64,000 bases of DNA from Glaciecola sp. HTCC2999 (GCF_000155775.1 NZ_DS989810.1:826172-890171), one strand, 5' to 3'; counted from the first letter of the stretch, positions 10,333 to 20,792 are shown. Numbers and translations are program-made. Notes: a model not told the origin generated them from the sequence alone.

Positions 10333-11985
10333 TTAGTAACGACGCTGGCCATTCACCCATGTTTGTAACACTTGCGTGTCTCGAATGAGTGCTGGTTTAA
10401 TGGCAAAAATATCACGATCGATTAAAATAAAATCGGCTTTTTTACCTACTTCCAACGTGCCAAGATATTCATCTTGGAAACCCGAATACGCTGCATCTAA
10501 CGTAAACCCTCGCAACGCTTGGGTAAGTGTTACACTTTCAGAGACGATCCAGCCTTCAGCAGGCTCAGCTGCGGCATTTTGACGCGTTACCGCGGCATGT
10601 AAACCATGGAACGGGTTAGCTAATTCAACTGGAAAATCAGAGCCAAACGCGATTCTAGAACCTTGCTTTAAAAATGTCTGCCATGCATAGGCGCCTTTTA
10701 AACGCTGTGCACCAATGCGATCTTCAGCCATATTCATATCACTGGTCGCATGGGTGGGCTGCATAGAAGGAATAATGCCGTACTCTTTAAATAAAGGAAT
10801 GTCTTCAACCGCCACCACTTGTGCATGTTCCACACGGTGACGCTCAGTGTTTTCAGGGAATTCCCCAAAGGTTTTAGCAAATTGCTGTAATGCTAGACGA
10901 TTAGCACGATCACCAATCGCATGAAAATTAAGTTGGAAATTCGCGCCTAAGACTTGACGAAATAAGCTAGGAAGCTGCTCTTGTGGCGTCACTAATAAAC
11001 CATGATTATCATGATCATCCGAATAAGGCGCCAGTAATGCTGCGCCTCGGCTGCCTAATGCACCATCACCATACGCTTTAACGCTTCGGATACTTAACAT
11101 ACGCTGCGGATCGAGTATATGACCGGCATTTAGCATCTCAGGTAACTGTGGATCAGTGGCGGCAATCATGGCATAAACGCGCACGCCTAGGCTATCTTTG
11201 CGTGCTTGAGCTTGGTAAAAGTCATAGGTATTTTTAGGGATCCCTGCATCATGCATCGCGGTGATCCCAACAGATAATAAATGCTGCGTCGCTGCATCGA
11301 GTTGTGCTTTGAGCTGCGCATCATCAGGCACCGGTAATAGCGCCTCAACCATCAACATCGCATTATCAATCAACACACCTGTCGGTTGTCCCTTAGCATT
11401 CTTAACAATTTCACCACCTGCAGGTGCTGTGGTAGACGCGGTGATCCCTGCCATTTCCAGCGCTTTACTATTAACCCACAGGGCGTGTCCATCAATGCGG
11501 GATAACACTACCGGGTTATTCGGTAAAATGTTATCTAACGTGTCTTTCACTGGGAACTCTGGTACATCCCATAAAACTTGATTCCAACCGCGCCCCACGA
11601 CCCATTGACCTTGCTTAGCTGCAGGACCGACAAAGCTTGCGACACGTTGTACCGCTTCAGCTTCCGAACGCGTTCCACGTAAATCGACCTCTAATAAATT
11701 CTGACCTAAACCTAACAAATGCCCATGCGCATCGATCAACCCTGGTAGCAAGGTATTGCCCAATCCATCAATGACATCTGCCTCTTTTAGCTGTGCCGCT
11801 GTTATCCCCTCATCCATAGCGATAATAATGTCATCTTCAACTAACAATTGTGAAAAACGCACCAGCTCACCTTCGGTATTTAAGGTATAACCATTGACGT
11901 TGGTTAGTAAGGTAGTCGCAGCCTGAGCAGCACTCAAGGATAAGCCGACAGTAAAGAAAAAGCATAAAGACAATAGTCGTTTCAT
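10333..11985 (-). CDS. Exported amidohydrolase, YtcJ-like (amidohydrolase_3 family)
   Basis: A 550-residue metal-dependent hydrolase with a signal peptide (MKRLLSLCFFFTVGLSLSAAQA). Metal-binding residues appear as DAHGHLLG after the first strand, FHAIGDRAN, RVEHAQVV, and the C-terminal AFGSDFPVE Asp motif. An ADFILIDRDIF segment ends the beta-sandwich domain. The family hydrolyses amide or similar bonds in small molecules; the substrate here cannot be told. I placed the start at the ATG at 11985 because it begins directly with the signal peptide; 23 extra in-frame codons upstream look non-coding and would bury the signal. It lies 65 bases downstream of the racemase gene on the same strand, suggesting a two-gene unit that handles amino-acid derivatives, though that is inference. 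Confidence 0.9.
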   Translation of the reverse strand: MKRLLSLCFFFTVGLSLSAAQAATTLLTNVNGYTLNTEGELVRFSQLLVEDDIIIAMDEGITAAQLKEADVIDGLGNTLLPGLIDAHGHLLGLGQNLLEVDLRGTRSEAEAVQRVASFVGPAAKQGQWVVGRGWNQVLWDVPEFPVKDTLDNILPNNPVVLSRIDGHALWVNSKALEMAGITASTTAPAGGEIVKNAKGQPTGVLIDNAMLMVEALLPVPDDAQLKAQLDAATQHLLSVGITAMHDAGIPKNTYDFYQAQARKDSLGVRVYAMIAATDPQLPEMLNAGHILDPQRMLSIRSVKAYGDGALGSRGAALLAPYSDDHDNHGLLVTPQEQLPSLFRQVLGANFQLNFHAIGDRANRLALQQFAKTFGEFPENTERHRVEHAQVVAVEDIPLFKEYGIIPSMQPTHATSDMNMAEDRIGAQRLKGAYAWQTFLKQGSRIAFGSDFPVELANPFHGLHAAVTRQNAAAEPAEGWIVSESVTLTQALRGFTLDAAYSGFQDEYLGTLEVGKKADFILIDRDIFAIKPALIRDTQVLQTWVNGQRRY

Positions 11986-12050
11986 GGAAATTTCACTTTT
12001 AGAAATAGAAAGATTAATTAATTTTGAGGATACCTGAACATATTCAAAGG

Positions 12051-12743
12051 TCAACTTAATGCAAAACGCACAGCCATTTGAGCATGTAAATGAGTAGTAT
12101 CAAACAAAGGCACAGGCGTATCTGACTGTTGCAATAATAAGCCAATTTCAGTGCAACCAAGGATAACAGCTTGTGCACCTTGGTCAGCAAGCTTAGCCAC
12201 GACGTGTTGGTATATTGATCTTGATTGAGTATGGATGTGACCTAAACACAGCTCTTCATAAATAATTTGATGCACCGCGTCACGTCCAGTTTGGTCCGGT
12301 GTAATGACTTCAATTCCATATTTGTTTAAAAGGCGAGACGCATAAAAATCTTGCTCCATAGTAAAGCGCGTGCCCAGTAACCCAACCTGTTTGATCCCCT
12401 GCTCGACTAATGCTTGCCCTGTCGCATCAGCAATATGTAATAAAGGAATATTCACTTGAGCTGCTATGTCTGGTGCCAATTTATGCATGGTATTGGTACA
12501 AATAACTATGCTGTCGGCTCCGGCTTGCGCCAAGCTTTGCGCTGCATTGACTAGAATCTCACCCATTTGGCTCCAATCACCGGCACTTTGTAGCGCCGCA
12601 ATCTCAGCAAAATCGACACTATGCAAGCGGATTTGAGCAGAATGTAATCCTCCAAGATGCATCTTTACCCCTTCATTAATCAATTGATAATAAGTGGCTG
12701 TCGACTCCCAACTCATCCCTCCAATTAAGCCTATTACCCGCAT
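12051..12743 (-). CDS. Aspartate/glutamate racemase family protein
   Basis: A 230-residue PLP-independent racemase of the aspartate racemase group. It starts MRVIGLIGGMSWEST, the family's N-terminal signature, and has both catalytic cysteine motifs: VICTNTMHK near residue 82 and LGCTEIGLL near 196. It would interconvert L- and D-aspartate or a related amino acid. The start is fixed by AAGGAAA eight bases upstream of the ATG at 12743; a longer in-frame extension upstream lacks a ribosome site. It is divergent from the small protein/ppiC pair, with a striking dyad in the shared promoter region, and is followed by the exported amidohydrolase. Confidence 0.92.
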   Translation of the reverse strand: MRVIGLIGGMSWESTATYYQLINEGVKMHLGGLHSAQIRLHSVDFAEIAALQSAGDWSQMGEILVNAAQSLAQAGADSIVICTNTMHKLAPDIAAQVNIPLLHIADATGQALVEQGIKQVGLLGTRFTMEQDFYASRLLNKYGIEVITPDQTGRDAVHQIIYEELCLGHIHTQSRSIYQHVVAKLADQGAQAVILGCTEIGLLLQQSDTPVPLFDTTHLHAQMAVRFALS

Positions 12744-12783
12744 GAAAGTTTCCTTATAAGATGATCTTTTATCCGATTTATTC

Positions 12784-12813
12784 ATAGTATATGTATAATG
12801 CTAAATATACTAT
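12784..12813. promoter_or_regulatory. Nine-base inverted repeat in a divergent promoter region
   Basis: Perfect arms ATAGTATAT and ATATACTAT flank a 12-base spacer that contains TATAAT. Each arm also contains TATACT reading outward, so it may combine mirror-image -10 elements for the racemase (minus) and the small-protein/ppiC pair (plus), or form an operator. No protein is assigned to it. Confidence 0.45.
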
Positions 12814-12851
12814 CAACAACCCATGTAAATGACTGCAGGATAACGCTTTTC

Positions 12852-13067
12852 ATGATCAATGAGATCCACTTTCAATTTGCTTCCGCTCCAGAAGCCTATC
12901 GCTTTCTAAATGAATTAACCCATTGGTCAAAAGCACAGGTCACCGCAAAATTATTTAAATCTTCAAGTAGTGTCTCTGTCAGTTATGAAGTCGACGGTTC
13001 CGGCTTTGATTACACTATTTCTGATTTAGATGACTTAGCCCAACAATACGGCGGAGAAGAAATCTAA
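12852..13067 (+). CDS. Small hypothetical protein upstream of ppiC
   Basis: A 71-residue acidic protein of unknown function. The ATG at 12852 has AGGA about nine bases upstream, and the reading frame extends 18 codons further back without a better start. The sequence ([21 protein letters not shown] and later [20 protein letters not shown]) looks like a small alpha/beta fold with no membrane segment or cysteine motif. Its stop TAA shares one base with the ppiC ATG, so the two are translationally coupled; it could assist or be regulated with the prolyl isomerase, but nothing in the sequence says how. Confidence 0.7.
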   Translation: MINEIHFQFASAPEAYRFLNELTHWSKAQVTAKLFKSSSSVSVSYEVDGSGFDYTISDLDDLAQQYGGEEI

Positions 13068-13345
13068 TGGCAGTTGCAGCAGCCCTTCATATTTTGGTCA
13101 AAACCGAAAAACAAGCACTCGATATCTTAGCGCAAATCAAACAAGGCAAAGATTTTGGTAAACTTGCTAAACAACATTCCACTTGTCCTTCTCGAAAACG
13201 AGGCGGTGATTTAGGTGAATTTAAACGTGGTCAAATGGTAAAACAATTTGACGATGTCGTGTTTAAAAAGCCAATACTTACCGTTCATGGCCCTGTCAAA
13301 ACAAAGTTCGGGTACCACCTAATTAAAACCTTATACCGTCATTAA
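13067..13345 (+). CDS. ppiC: Peptidyl-prolyl cis-trans isomerase C (parvulin)
   Basis: A 92-residue single-domain cytoplasmic parvulin that isomerises Xaa-Pro bonds. It has the family pattern [12 protein letters not shown] at the start, [13 protein letters not shown] with the conserved Cys/Ser, [21 protein letters not shown], and the C-terminal FGYHLIK. Length matches E. coli PpiC (93 residues). It has no signal peptide. It overlaps the preceding small gene by one base. Confidence 0.94.
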   Translation: MAVAAALHILVKTEKQALDILAQIKQGKDFGKLAKQHSTCPSRKRGGDLGEFKRGQMVKQFDDVVFKKPILTVHGPVKTKFGYHLIKTLYRH

Positions 13346-13478
13346 TATTATTTTTTTAGTCCATCCCTAAAACTCGGCTTTACCCCGCCGATATATGATT
13401 TAAGTGTGGAGACATCCAGTCATCCATAAAGAAATGAATAAAGTGGTCTACTCCGAGCACTTTAACAAGGAAAATCAT

Positions 13479-15422
13479 ATGCACATCATTCGGACAATGA
13501 CTTTTTTACTTTCTTCAGCTTTCACTATGAACGTGGCAGCGAGTACAGATCCCAATTCTTGGGTCTGGGTAGACTCCTCTGAGGATCTTGAAGTAAGTAC
13601 AACTGATACTCACCAAGATCATTACACGCGTATGGGTGCGCCTCTGAGAATGACGAACATTAATGAACAGTTAAATGAATTTTTACTCGATGGATTTTAT
13701 GCTTTAGTGCCTGAAGGCCAAAGAGTTTCTTCGGCATTACTTGAAAATACCTTTAACAATATTAGCGTAAAACCTGACTTTGTAGGGACAGTTGATGTTA
13801 AAGTCGCTTTTTTAAATGAAGGTGCTGGATATAAAAATAGCCTTGGTTATTTTATTTACGAAACCGATAATCCTCCGACTCAAGCGACGATTGAAGATGT
13901 TCAACACGTTATCATATTTCCAAATAGTTCCCGGAACAGATCGGGTGGAGAATTACGTCAAGGTGATCAAGTAGACTTAAAAATCAATCTGCCTGCCGGC
14001 CATAGTATTGGCTTTTTCATTGCATCGAATAACTGGGACGGTTGGTATGGTGGACAAAAAACAAATCTGCTATTTGGACAACCGTTTTACACACTCACTG
14101 ACCTTAATCCAACCGTCGGTTTAGGTAACAAATATCACGTGCTATTCAGTGATACCTTATCAACCAGTTCAGATGTAGAAGATGTTGGTTTTTTTGCGTA
14201 CGGATTTGAAGATATTCGCACCAATGGCGGCGATAAAGATTTTAACGACTTAATTTTTAATGTTGAAGTCAGCCCGTTAGCCGCAATTGCCCAATTAGAA
14301 GATGTTATTCAAATAAAATCGGTGAATGATATTGAATATACAAAAGCAGGAAAAGTGGCTTTTGAAGATAATTGGCCAATGCAGGGCGATTATGACTTCA
14401 ATGATGCAGTCATTGCTTATGACGCAAAAAAAGTGGTGACGACTAAGGAAGTAACAATCAATGATGAAACTACCTATGTTGATATAATGAAATCATTAGA
14501 TATTAATTATGAGATTGAAGCCATTGGCGCGACTTTCCGTAACGGTATCGCATTGTCTCTTCCACAGATAGGATTAGGGCAGATAGATAGCATATTACTA
14601 AAGAAAACCAATCATGATGGTCGAACGGTGGCTCAATATCGATATCAAGATGGTGACTTTAGCTCAAATGACGTCGAAATGAATGGCTTTAGTAATTACA
14701 CCTTTCCGTTAGCATTAGAAACGGAATCTGATCGTATGATCATCACACTTTCTGAAAATTTATTTGAAGAACTCTCTCACTATCGTGCAGATAGCCTTGC
14801 GGACTCAACCCGCTGTATGTATCGAACCAGCCAAGATGGCGGTGTTTCTTGTCCAGCAGGCACAACCACTAATCGTTGGTCACTCTCAATTAATTTCAAA
14901 CAAGACGATTCTCAACAAGATACCTGGCTTCGTGCTACCAATATCTTAGAAGAAACGAATTATGATCACTTTATGTTTGCAAGTGAAAAAGGTAATCCTG
15001 AACAAGAGGTGTCACACTTTCGCTTTGAACGAATACTTGGAAGCTATCCCTGGTTTACTAAATGGTTAGCTGGTAATCCTGCATACAATAACTTGACAGG
15101 GCCTGGAAGAAATCTTGAGATACATCTTTCAGAATATAGCGGTACTGATTATTTTGAGGCTAAAGGCTCTTATCGAGATGGTCAAGCATTTGCTGGGTCT
15201 GTAGATTATGTCGTTGATGCAAGCCTACTAAGACCGTTTAATGTCACTGAGAAGTCACTGCCTTGGGTGCTCGATTTACCTGCAAATTGGCAACATCCAA
15301 TAGAATCACAGGACATCGCCAAAGCCTATCCAGATTTTATCAATTGGTTAAACACACCTGCTGAATATGCCAACTGGTATAAGCAAAATATTAAATCTCA
15401 ATTTATCTTTGATGATGAATAA
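13479..15422 (+). CDS. Secreted DUF4114/LruC domain protein
   Basis: A 647-residue exported protein. The start at 13479 has AAGGA upstream and opens with a signal peptide (MHIIRTMTFLLSSAFTMNVAA); an in-frame extension of 25 codons before it is not signal-like. Residues about 237-263 form a DUF4114-type block with the acidic Ca-binding-like motif GGDKDFNDLIFNVEV. Residues about 295-315 start the LruC domain with the matching motif GDYDFNDAVIAYD, and the LruC domain continues to near the C-terminus as a beta-rich region. Both motifs are DxDxND-like and probably bind calcium (family knowledge plus inference). Proteins of this kind are found at the surface of marine bacteria, but their role is not settled. 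The lipoprotein gene 10 bases downstream is very probably in the same operon. Confidence 0.85.
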   Translation: MHIIRTMTFLLSSAFTMNVAASTDPNSWVWVDSSEDLEVSTTDTHQDHYTRMGAPLRMTNINEQLNEFLLDGFYALVPEGQRVSSALLENTFNNISVKPDFVGTVDVKVAFLNEGAGYKNSLGYFIYETDNPPTQATIEDVQHVIIFPNSSRNRSGGELRQGDQVDLKINLPAGHSIGFFIASNNWDGWYGGQKTNLLFGQPFYTLTDLNPTVGLGNKYHVLFSDTLSTSSDVEDVGFFAYGFEDIRTNGGDKDFNDLIFNVEVSPLAAIAQLEDVIQIKSVNDIEYTKAGKVAFEDNWPMQGDYDFNDAVIAYDAKKVVTTKEVTINDETTYVDIMKSLDINYEIEAIGATFRNGIALSLPQIGLGQIDSILLKKTNHDGRTVAQYRYQDGDFSSNDVEMNGFSNYTFPLALETESDRMIITLSENLFEELSHYRADSLADSTRCMYRTSQDGGVSCPAGTTTNRWSLSINFKQDDSQQDTWLRATNILEETNYDHFMFASEKGNPEQEVSHFRFERILGSYPWFTKWLAGNPAYNNLTGPGRNLEIHLSEYSGTDYFEAKGSYRDGQAFAGSVDYVVDASLLRPFNVTEKSLPWVLDLPANWQHPIESQDIAKAYPDFINWLNTPAEYANWYKQNIKSQFIFDDE

Positions 15423-15432
15423 GGACTTTCAC

Positions 15433-15870
15433 ATGAATAAATTACTGATAGTATCTTTAACGCTCTTATTAACTGCATGTGGTGGGTCTGGTGATTCAGG
15501 TAGTCCACAACCTGCACAAAATGTCCCAACTAATACGACGCCGACTCAACCAGCAACGTCTCCCACTACAGCAAGCACCAAGGCTGCAGCGGATCATAGT
15601 TTTGCCATGTTTAGTGAACAAGACTTATCTGTGATGAATACGAGTCAAAATTTAGTGACGCTGTTACTTACTGATGAAAACGAAAATCAGTTATTGCAAA
15701 CGGCATTACGTCCATCACAAACTAAATCATTTAGTATTCAAATCCCAGCTGGAAATGACACAATCTCCATCCTATGGAGTGGAAAAAATAGCGAAGATGA
15801 TACTTATGCCAGTGAACAACGTGTGGTCGATATTACACAACCTATCGTATTTAACGGTTTTAACCAATAA
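15433..15870 (+). CDS. Small lipoprotein, partner of the LruC protein
   Basis: A 145-residue predicted lipoprotein. The ATG at 15433 follows AAGGA, and the N-terminus MNKLLIVSLTLLLTACGG has a clear lipobox with Cys at position 17. A Thr/Pro/Ser-rich linker (about residues 25-55) precedes a small beta-rich domain with no recognised motif. The gene starts 10 bases after the LruC gene and is followed by an intrinsic terminator, so the two form a bicistronic unit. It might anchor or help export the LruC protein; this is inference. Confidence 0.8.
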   Translation: MNKLLIVSLTLLLTACGGSGDSGSPQPAQNVPTNTTPTQPATSPTTASTKAAADHSFAMFSEQDLSVMNTSQNLVTLLLTDENENQLLQTALRPSQTKSFSIQIPAGNDTISILWSGKNSEDDTYASEQRVVDITQPIVFNGFNQ

Positions 15871-15900
15871 ATCCAGTCTGAGATAACTCAACTAAATAAT

Positions 15901-15929
15901 GCACTTGCTTTGCGAGTGCTTTATTTTTT
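15901..15929 (+). terminator. Intrinsic terminator of the LruC-lipoprotein operon
   Basis: Arms GCACTTGC and GCGAGTGC (one G-T pair) with loop TTT, followed by TTTATTTTTT. Confidence 0.85.
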
Positions 15930-16045
15930 CATGCCTATAACCATCGTAACAAAATAATGCTAGTGCAATCCCAACACACAGTTTTTTGTTCTTAACCGCT
16001 TCGCTCTCTGCCAGTATATGTTTACCACTCAGCACGACACCAAAT

Positions 16046-16072
16046 AAAAAAAGCGAGCCAAAGCTCGCTTTT
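16046..16072 (-). terminator. Intrinsic terminator of the gcvTHP operon
   Basis: A perfect 10-base stem AAAAGCGAGC/GCTCGCTTTT with a CAAA loop. The minus strand continues into seven T residues, and the hairpin lies 28 bases past the gcvP stop. Confidence 0.88.
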
Positions 16073-16100
16073 AAATCATGTTAATTCACATCAGACTTTA

Positions 16101-19046
16101 TCAGTCCTCAGCAAAATCCCGATAACTATCCAAATCAGGACAGCTACACACTAAGTTACGATCGCCATACACATCATCAATACGATTGACCGATGGCCAG
16201 AACTTATTGCGCTTTACAGCTTCCACTGGATACGCGGCTAACTCACGTGAGTAGCTACGTCCCCATTGAGCATCTACGATGTCCGCTAACGTGTGCGGAG
16301 CATTATGTAATGGGTTATCAATACTATCCCACTCGCCTGATTCGACTTTAGCAATCTCGTTACGAATACCAATCATCGCTTCAATGAATCGGTCTAGCTC
16401 GACTTTCGCTTCTGATTCGGTAGGCTCTATCATGAGTGTACCCGCGACTGGGAATGACATCGTCGGTGCGTGGAAACCGTAATCGTTCAAACGCTTCGCC
16501 ACATCCATCTCAGTCACACCAGACGCTTCTTTAATCGGACGTAAATCAATAATACATTCGTGCGCCACACGGCCATTTTGACCTTTATATAAGATTGGAT
16601 AATGACCTTCCAACTGTTTTGCAATGTAGTTCGCATTCAAAATCGCGACTTCTGAAGCACGTTTAAGCCCTTCTGAACCCATCATTTTGATATACATGTA
16701 ACTGATCGGTAAAATCGATGCACTACCCCAAGGCGCAGCAGACACCGCACCATTACGGTTATCACTATCACCTAACTGATCATGCGTTCCACCGGCAGTA
16801 ATTTCAACTTGGGTGTGGTTCGGTAAGAACGGCGCTAAATGCGCTTTCACACCGATAGGTCCCATTCCTGGGCCACCACCGCCGTGCGGGATACAGAACG
16901 TTTTGTGCAGGTTCAAATGCGATACATCAGAGCCAATCAAGCCCGGTGACGTCACGCCAACCTGTGCATTCATGTTCGCGCCATCCATATATACCTGACC
17001 ACCAAACTCATGCACGATGTCACAAATCTCTTTCACAGTTTCTTCATATACGCCGTGCGTCGATGGATACGTGATCATCGCACAAGCTAAGTTATCTGCG
17101 ACTTCTTCGGCCTTGTTCCGTAAATCGACTAAATCGACATTGCCTTCGTTATCACAGTTCACCACGACCACTTTATAACTGACCATTTGGGCAGAAGCGG
17201 GGTTAGTGCCGTGGGCTGACTGAGGGATCAGTACTACATCACGATGGTCATCACCGCGACTAGCGTGATAGCGTTTAATCGCTAATAAGCCAGCGTACTC
17301 ACCTTGCGCACCTGAGTTAGGTTGCATCGACATCGCATCATAACCAGTAATATCAATCAACCACTCCGTCAACTCATCAATCATCTGCTTATAACCACCT
17401 GCTTGCTCGACCGGGGCAAATGGGTGTAACTGACCAAACTCAGGCCATGTGACGGGGATCATCTCTGCGGTCGCATTAAGCTTCATCGTACATGAGCCTA
17501 GCGCAATCATAGAGTGGTTTAGCGCTAAATCTTTGTCTTCTAAAGACTTAATATAACGCAGCATTTCAGTTTCTGAATGATATGAATTAAATACATCATG
17601 AGTCAAAAACTCACTTTCGCGCACTAAGCTATCAGGAATACCGTTGGTACCCGACGCAGTCAATTGCGCATCAATCTCTTCAATCAACGTAGCATAATCC
17701 ACACCAGCACCTAAAAACACTGAGAATAAATCTGCTAAATCTTCACGCGTCGTGGTTTCATCAAAAGCCACCGATAACGCGCCATCAATATTCGTACGTA
17801 GGTTCATATCTAACGCCGCAGCGCGTGCAATAATATCGGCTTTCACAGCTTCGTCAGCCACGTTCACCGTGACCGTGTCAAAGAATGTTTCGTTTCGCAC
17901 AGACACGTTATTGACTTTCAAGCCTTGCACGAAAATGTTCGCTAAGCGGTGTATGCGTGAAGCCATTTGGGTCAAACCAATCGGCCCATGATAAACAGCA
18001 AAGAATGACGCCATATTCGCTAACAACACCTGTGCTGTACAAATGTTGGAGTTCGCTTTTTCACGACGGATATGCTGTTCACGCGTTTGTAACGCCATAC
18101 GCAATGCTGGACGACCACGGGTATCCTTTGATACACCAATGATACGACCTGGTAATGAACGCTTGTAGCTATCACGTGTAGCAAAGAATGCCGCATGTGG
18201 ACCACCATAACCCATTGGCACACCAAAACGCTGCGCCGAGCCAAAGACCACATCCGCGCCTAGTTCACCTGGCGGCTTAATTAACGTTAAGCCAAGTAAA
18301 TCAGTTGCCACTGTGACAATCGCTTTGTTCGACTGCAAACCGGCAATGATTTCAGAGATATCATGCAGCTCACCTTCTGTACCTGGGTATTGTAATAACG
18401 CACCAAATACATCGTGCTCAGCGGCATGTACCGCATCACCATAAATAACATCAAAACCAAACATATCGGCGCGGGTTTGAATGACATCTTTAGTTTGTGG
18501 GTGCACATTATTCGCCACGAAGAAGCTGTTACATTTCTTATTTTTAGAGACGCGCTTGGCTAAAGCCATCGCCTCTGCCGCAGCCGTCGCTTCATCCAAT
18601 AACGAGGCCGATGCTAACTCCATGCCGGTCAAATCAATCGTGGTTTGTTGGAAATTCAAAATCGCTTGTAAGCGACCTTGCGCAATCTCAGGTTGATACG
18701 GCGTATACGCAGTATACCAACCTGGATTCTCTAAGACGTTGCGTAAAATAACATTCGGTGTATGTGTATTGTAATAACCCATACCAATAAACGAGCGCTT
18801 CACTTGGTTTTGTGAGGCAATGTCTTTGAGTGCAGCTAATGCTTCGACTTCGGTAAAGGCCTCGCCCACATTCAGCCCTTCTGAGCGAATACTCGCAGGG
18901 ACCGTTTGTGTCATTAAATCGTCGATTGAGCTTGCACCGACAGTGTCGAGCATGGCAGCGATCTCAGGACGACCTGGACCTATATGACGACGGATAAAAT
19001 CATTTTTTTGCTCAAGACTGTTGAGCGATACATTTGAAAATGGCAT
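16101..19046 (-). CDS. gcvP: Glycine dehydrogenase (decarboxylating), P-protein
   Basis: The pyridoxal-phosphate enzyme of the glycine cleavage system: it decarboxylates glycine and passes the aminomethyl group to the lipoyl arm of GcvH. At 981 residues it is the single-chain (fused alpha-beta) form. The PLP lysine is K715 in [17 protein letters not shown]; the N-terminal half carries [15 protein letters not shown] and the [14 protein letters not shown] motif, and the C-terminal half [11 protein letters not shown]. Start ATG at 19046. The gene lies 93 bases after gcvH in the operon gcvT-gcvH-gcvP and ends just before a strong terminator. Confidence 0.98.
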   Translation of the reverse strand: MPFSNVSLNSLEQKNDFIRRHIGPGRPEIAAMLDTVGASSIDDLMTQTVPASIRSEGLNVGEAFTEVEALAALKDIASQNQVKRSFIGMGYYNTHTPNVILRNVLENPGWYTAYTPYQPEIAQGRLQAILNFQQTTIDLTGMELASASLLDEATAAAEAMALAKRVSKNKKCNSFFVANNVHPQTKDVIQTRADMFGFDVIYGDAVHAAEHDVFGALLQYPGTEGELHDISEIIAGLQSNKAIVTVATDLLGLTLIKPPGELGADVVFGSAQRFGVPMGYGGPHAAFFATRDSYKRSLPGRIIGVSKDTRGRPALRMALQTREQHIRREKANSNICTAQVLLANMASFFAVYHGPIGLTQMASRIHRLANIFVQGLKVNNVSVRNETFFDTVTVNVADEAVKADIIARAAALDMNLRTNIDGALSVAFDETTTREDLADLFSVFLGAGVDYATLIEEIDAQLTASGTNGIPDSLVRESEFLTHDVFNSYHSETEMLRYIKSLEDKDLALNHSMIALGSCTMKLNATAEMIPVTWPEFGQLHPFAPVEQAGGYKQMIDELTEWLIDITGYDAMSMQPNSGAQGEYAGLLAIKRYHASRGDDHRDVVLIPQSAHGTNPASAQMVSYKVVVVNCDNEGNVDLVDLRNKAEEVADNLACAMITYPSTHGVYEETVKEICDIVHEFGGQVYMDGANMNAQVGVTSPGLIGSDVSHLNLHKTFCIPHGGGGPGMGPIGVKAHLAPFLPNHTQVEITAGGTHDQLGDSDNRNGAVSAAPWGSASILPISYMYIKMMGSEGLKRASEVAILNANYIAKQLEGHYPILYKGQNGRVAHECIIDLRPIKEASGVTEMDVAKRLNDYGFHAPTMSFPVAGTLMIEPTESEAKVELDRFIEAMIGIRNEIAKVESGEWDSIDNPLHNAPHTLADIVDAQWGRSYSRELAAYPVEAVKRNKFWPSVNRIDDVYGDRNLVCSCPDLDSYRDFAED

Positions 19047-19139
19047 ATGTTAAGCACTTCTTTGATAACAAGGTAAAACAAGCTCATCGCCCTATCCACG
19101 GCAGACAGATAAGGCAATGAATTCATACATTAAATCGAT

Positions 19140-19529
19140 TTACTCGTCTTCAATGCTCTCTGCATATCCGTCTGCAGTTAGTAGGCTTTCCACTTCGCCC
19201 GCATCGTCAGCTTTGACTTTAAACATCCAGCCATCACCGTACGGGTCAGTGTTCACTAGCTCTGGTGAATCTTCTAAATCTTCATTGATCGCAATGACTT
19301 CACCGCTGATCGGTGCATACACATCAGAAGCCGCTTTTACTGATTCTGCAACAGCGACATCATCACCCGTTGCTATCGCATCGCCTTCATCAGGTAAATC
19401 CAAAAAGACCATATCGCCTAATAATTCTTGGGCGTGCTCGGTGATCCCCACGGTAAAGACACCATTGCCTTCTGGACGAACCCATTCGTGGGTAGATGCA
19501 TAACGTAACTCTGCTGGAATATTGCTCAT
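19140..19529 (-). CDS. gcvH: Glycine cleavage system H protein
   Basis: The 129-residue lipoyl carrier of the glycine cleavage system. It shuttles the aminomethyl intermediate from GcvP to GcvT. The lipoylation site is K65 in AESVKAASD, followed by YAPISGEV, the standard context. N-terminal [15 protein letters not shown] and C-terminal [11 protein letters not shown] match the family. It lies 35 bases downstream of gcvT on the same strand. Confidence 0.98.
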   Translation of the reverse strand: MSNIPAELRYASTHEWVRPEGNGVFTVGITEHAQELLGDMVFLDLPDEGDAIATGDDVAVAESVKAASDVYAPISGEVIAINEDLEDSPELVNTDPYGDGWMFKVKADDAGEVESLLTADGYAESIEDE

Positions 19530-19564
19530 AATCGTTCCTAAATAATAAATATGTAAAAAATAAC

Positions 19565-20644
19565 TTATAAAACGCTTTTGCCGTTGCGTACAAAACTGGG
19601 CTTAACCACTTCTACTGTAACCCACTTTTTGCGCATTTCAACTTCGGCAGTATCAGTCACCGTATTACTGACCCGTGCAAGTGCCACAGAATGGCCTAAT
19701 GTTGGCGAAAATGTACCAGATGTGATCACGCCTTCTCCACCGGCAACGGTGACTTTTTGACCAGCGCGCAACACACCTTTTTCTTTCATGACTAAACCAA
19801 CTAACTTATCTGTACCGGCAGCACGTTGCTGTGTTAACACATCACGACCCACAAAATTGCGATTCTCAGGCTCCCATGAAATCGTCCAGCCCATGTTTGC
19901 GGCAAGTGGTGAAATCGTTTCGTCCATGTCTTGGCCATATAAATTCATGCCCGCTTCTAAACGCAAGGTATCACGCGCACCGAGTCCGCAAGGGGCCACG
20001 CCTAAATCAAGTAGTTGTTGCCAAAAATCTGCTGCTTGCGCATTAGGGACCATAATTTCATAGCCAGTTTCACCGGTATAACCCGTGGTCGCGATGAATA
20101 AGTCTTCCGCTTGTACGCCATAAAACGGCTTCATACCCGCAACTGCTTCTTGTTGGGCAGCAGAAAATAACTTACCCGCTTGCGCTTTGGCATTAGGCCC
20201 TTGTACAGCAATCATCGCAAATTCATCACGTTCAGTGACCGTCACATCAAACCCTTGGGCTTGTTTATTTAACCAGTTTAAATCTTTTTCTTTAGTGGCA
20301 GAGTTCACCACCAAGCGGTAGTTAGTTTCATCAAAAAAGTAGACAATCAAATCATCGACCACACCACCGGCTTCATTGATCATGCCAGAGTAAAGGGCTT
20401 TGCCTTTGTCTTGTAACTTAGCGACATCGTTGGCTAACAAATAACGTAAATACGCTTGGGCTTGAACGCCTTTCACATCGACAATCGTCATATGTGACAC
20501 ATCAAACATGCCTGCATCACGACGTACAGCATGGTGCTCTTCGATTTGTGAACCATAGTTAATGGGCATATCCCAGCCAAAGAAATCCACCATCTTAGCG
20601 CCCGCTTCGATGTGTTTTGCATGTAAAACCGTTTTATTTGTCAT
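19565..20644 (-). CDS. gcvT: Glycine cleavage system aminomethyltransferase, T-protein
   Basis: A 359-residue tetrahydrofolate-dependent aminomethyltransferase that releases ammonia and makes 5,10-methylene-THF. Recognisable blocks are [24 protein letters not shown], the conserved Asp region [21 protein letters not shown] and [22 protein letters not shown]. It is the first gene of the operon. The upstream gap of 148 bases is shared with the divergent LysR gene; I looked for a tandem glycine riboswitch there and saw none. Confidence 0.98.
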   Translation of the reverse strand: MTNKTVLHAKHIEAGAKMVDFFGWDMPINYGSQIEEHHAVRRDAGMFDVSHMTIVDVKGVQAQAYLRYLLANDVAKLQDKGKALYSGMINEAGGVVDDLIVYFFDETNYRLVVNSATKEKDLNWLNKQAQGFDVTVTERDEFAMIAVQGPNAKAQAGKLFSAAQQEAVAGMKPFYGVQAEDLFIATTGYTGETGYEIMVPNAQAADFWQQLLDLGVAPCGLGARDTLRLEAGMNLYGQDMDETISPLAANMGWTISWEPENRNFVGRDVLTQQRAAGTDKLVGLVMKEKGVLRAGQKVTVAGGEGVITSGTFSPTLGHSVALARVSNTVTDTAEVEMRKKWVTVEVVKPSFVRNGKSVL

Positions 20645-20770
20645 GAATTATCGTGCCTAATGTCCAAAATTATGTGTCAATGTTACCTAGCACCTGAGTC
20701 AAAATCTAATTAGAAAGTTTTATTTATATATAAGATTTTTAAATGTATTATATAATAATTCATTGATTAA

Positions 20771-20784
20771 CTTATCGATATAAG
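20771..20784. promoter_or_regulatory. Short dyad upstream of the LysR-family gene
   Basis: Arms CTTAT and ATAAG around a CGAT spacer lie 8 bases before the LysR start, within the divergent gap with gcvT. The arms are short, so an operator role is only a possibility. Confidence 0.25.
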
Positions 20785-20792
20785 CAGGCGTT

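Noticed and set aside
13404-13478. Upstream 25-codon extension of the LruC gene
   Set aside because: It has no ribosome site and would put a charged stretch before the signal peptide; the ATG at 13479 has AAGGA.
20645-20792. Glycine riboswitch expected upstream of gcvT
   Set aside because: The gap is AT-rich and shows no tandem aptamer-like paired segments or conserved riboswitch wording.
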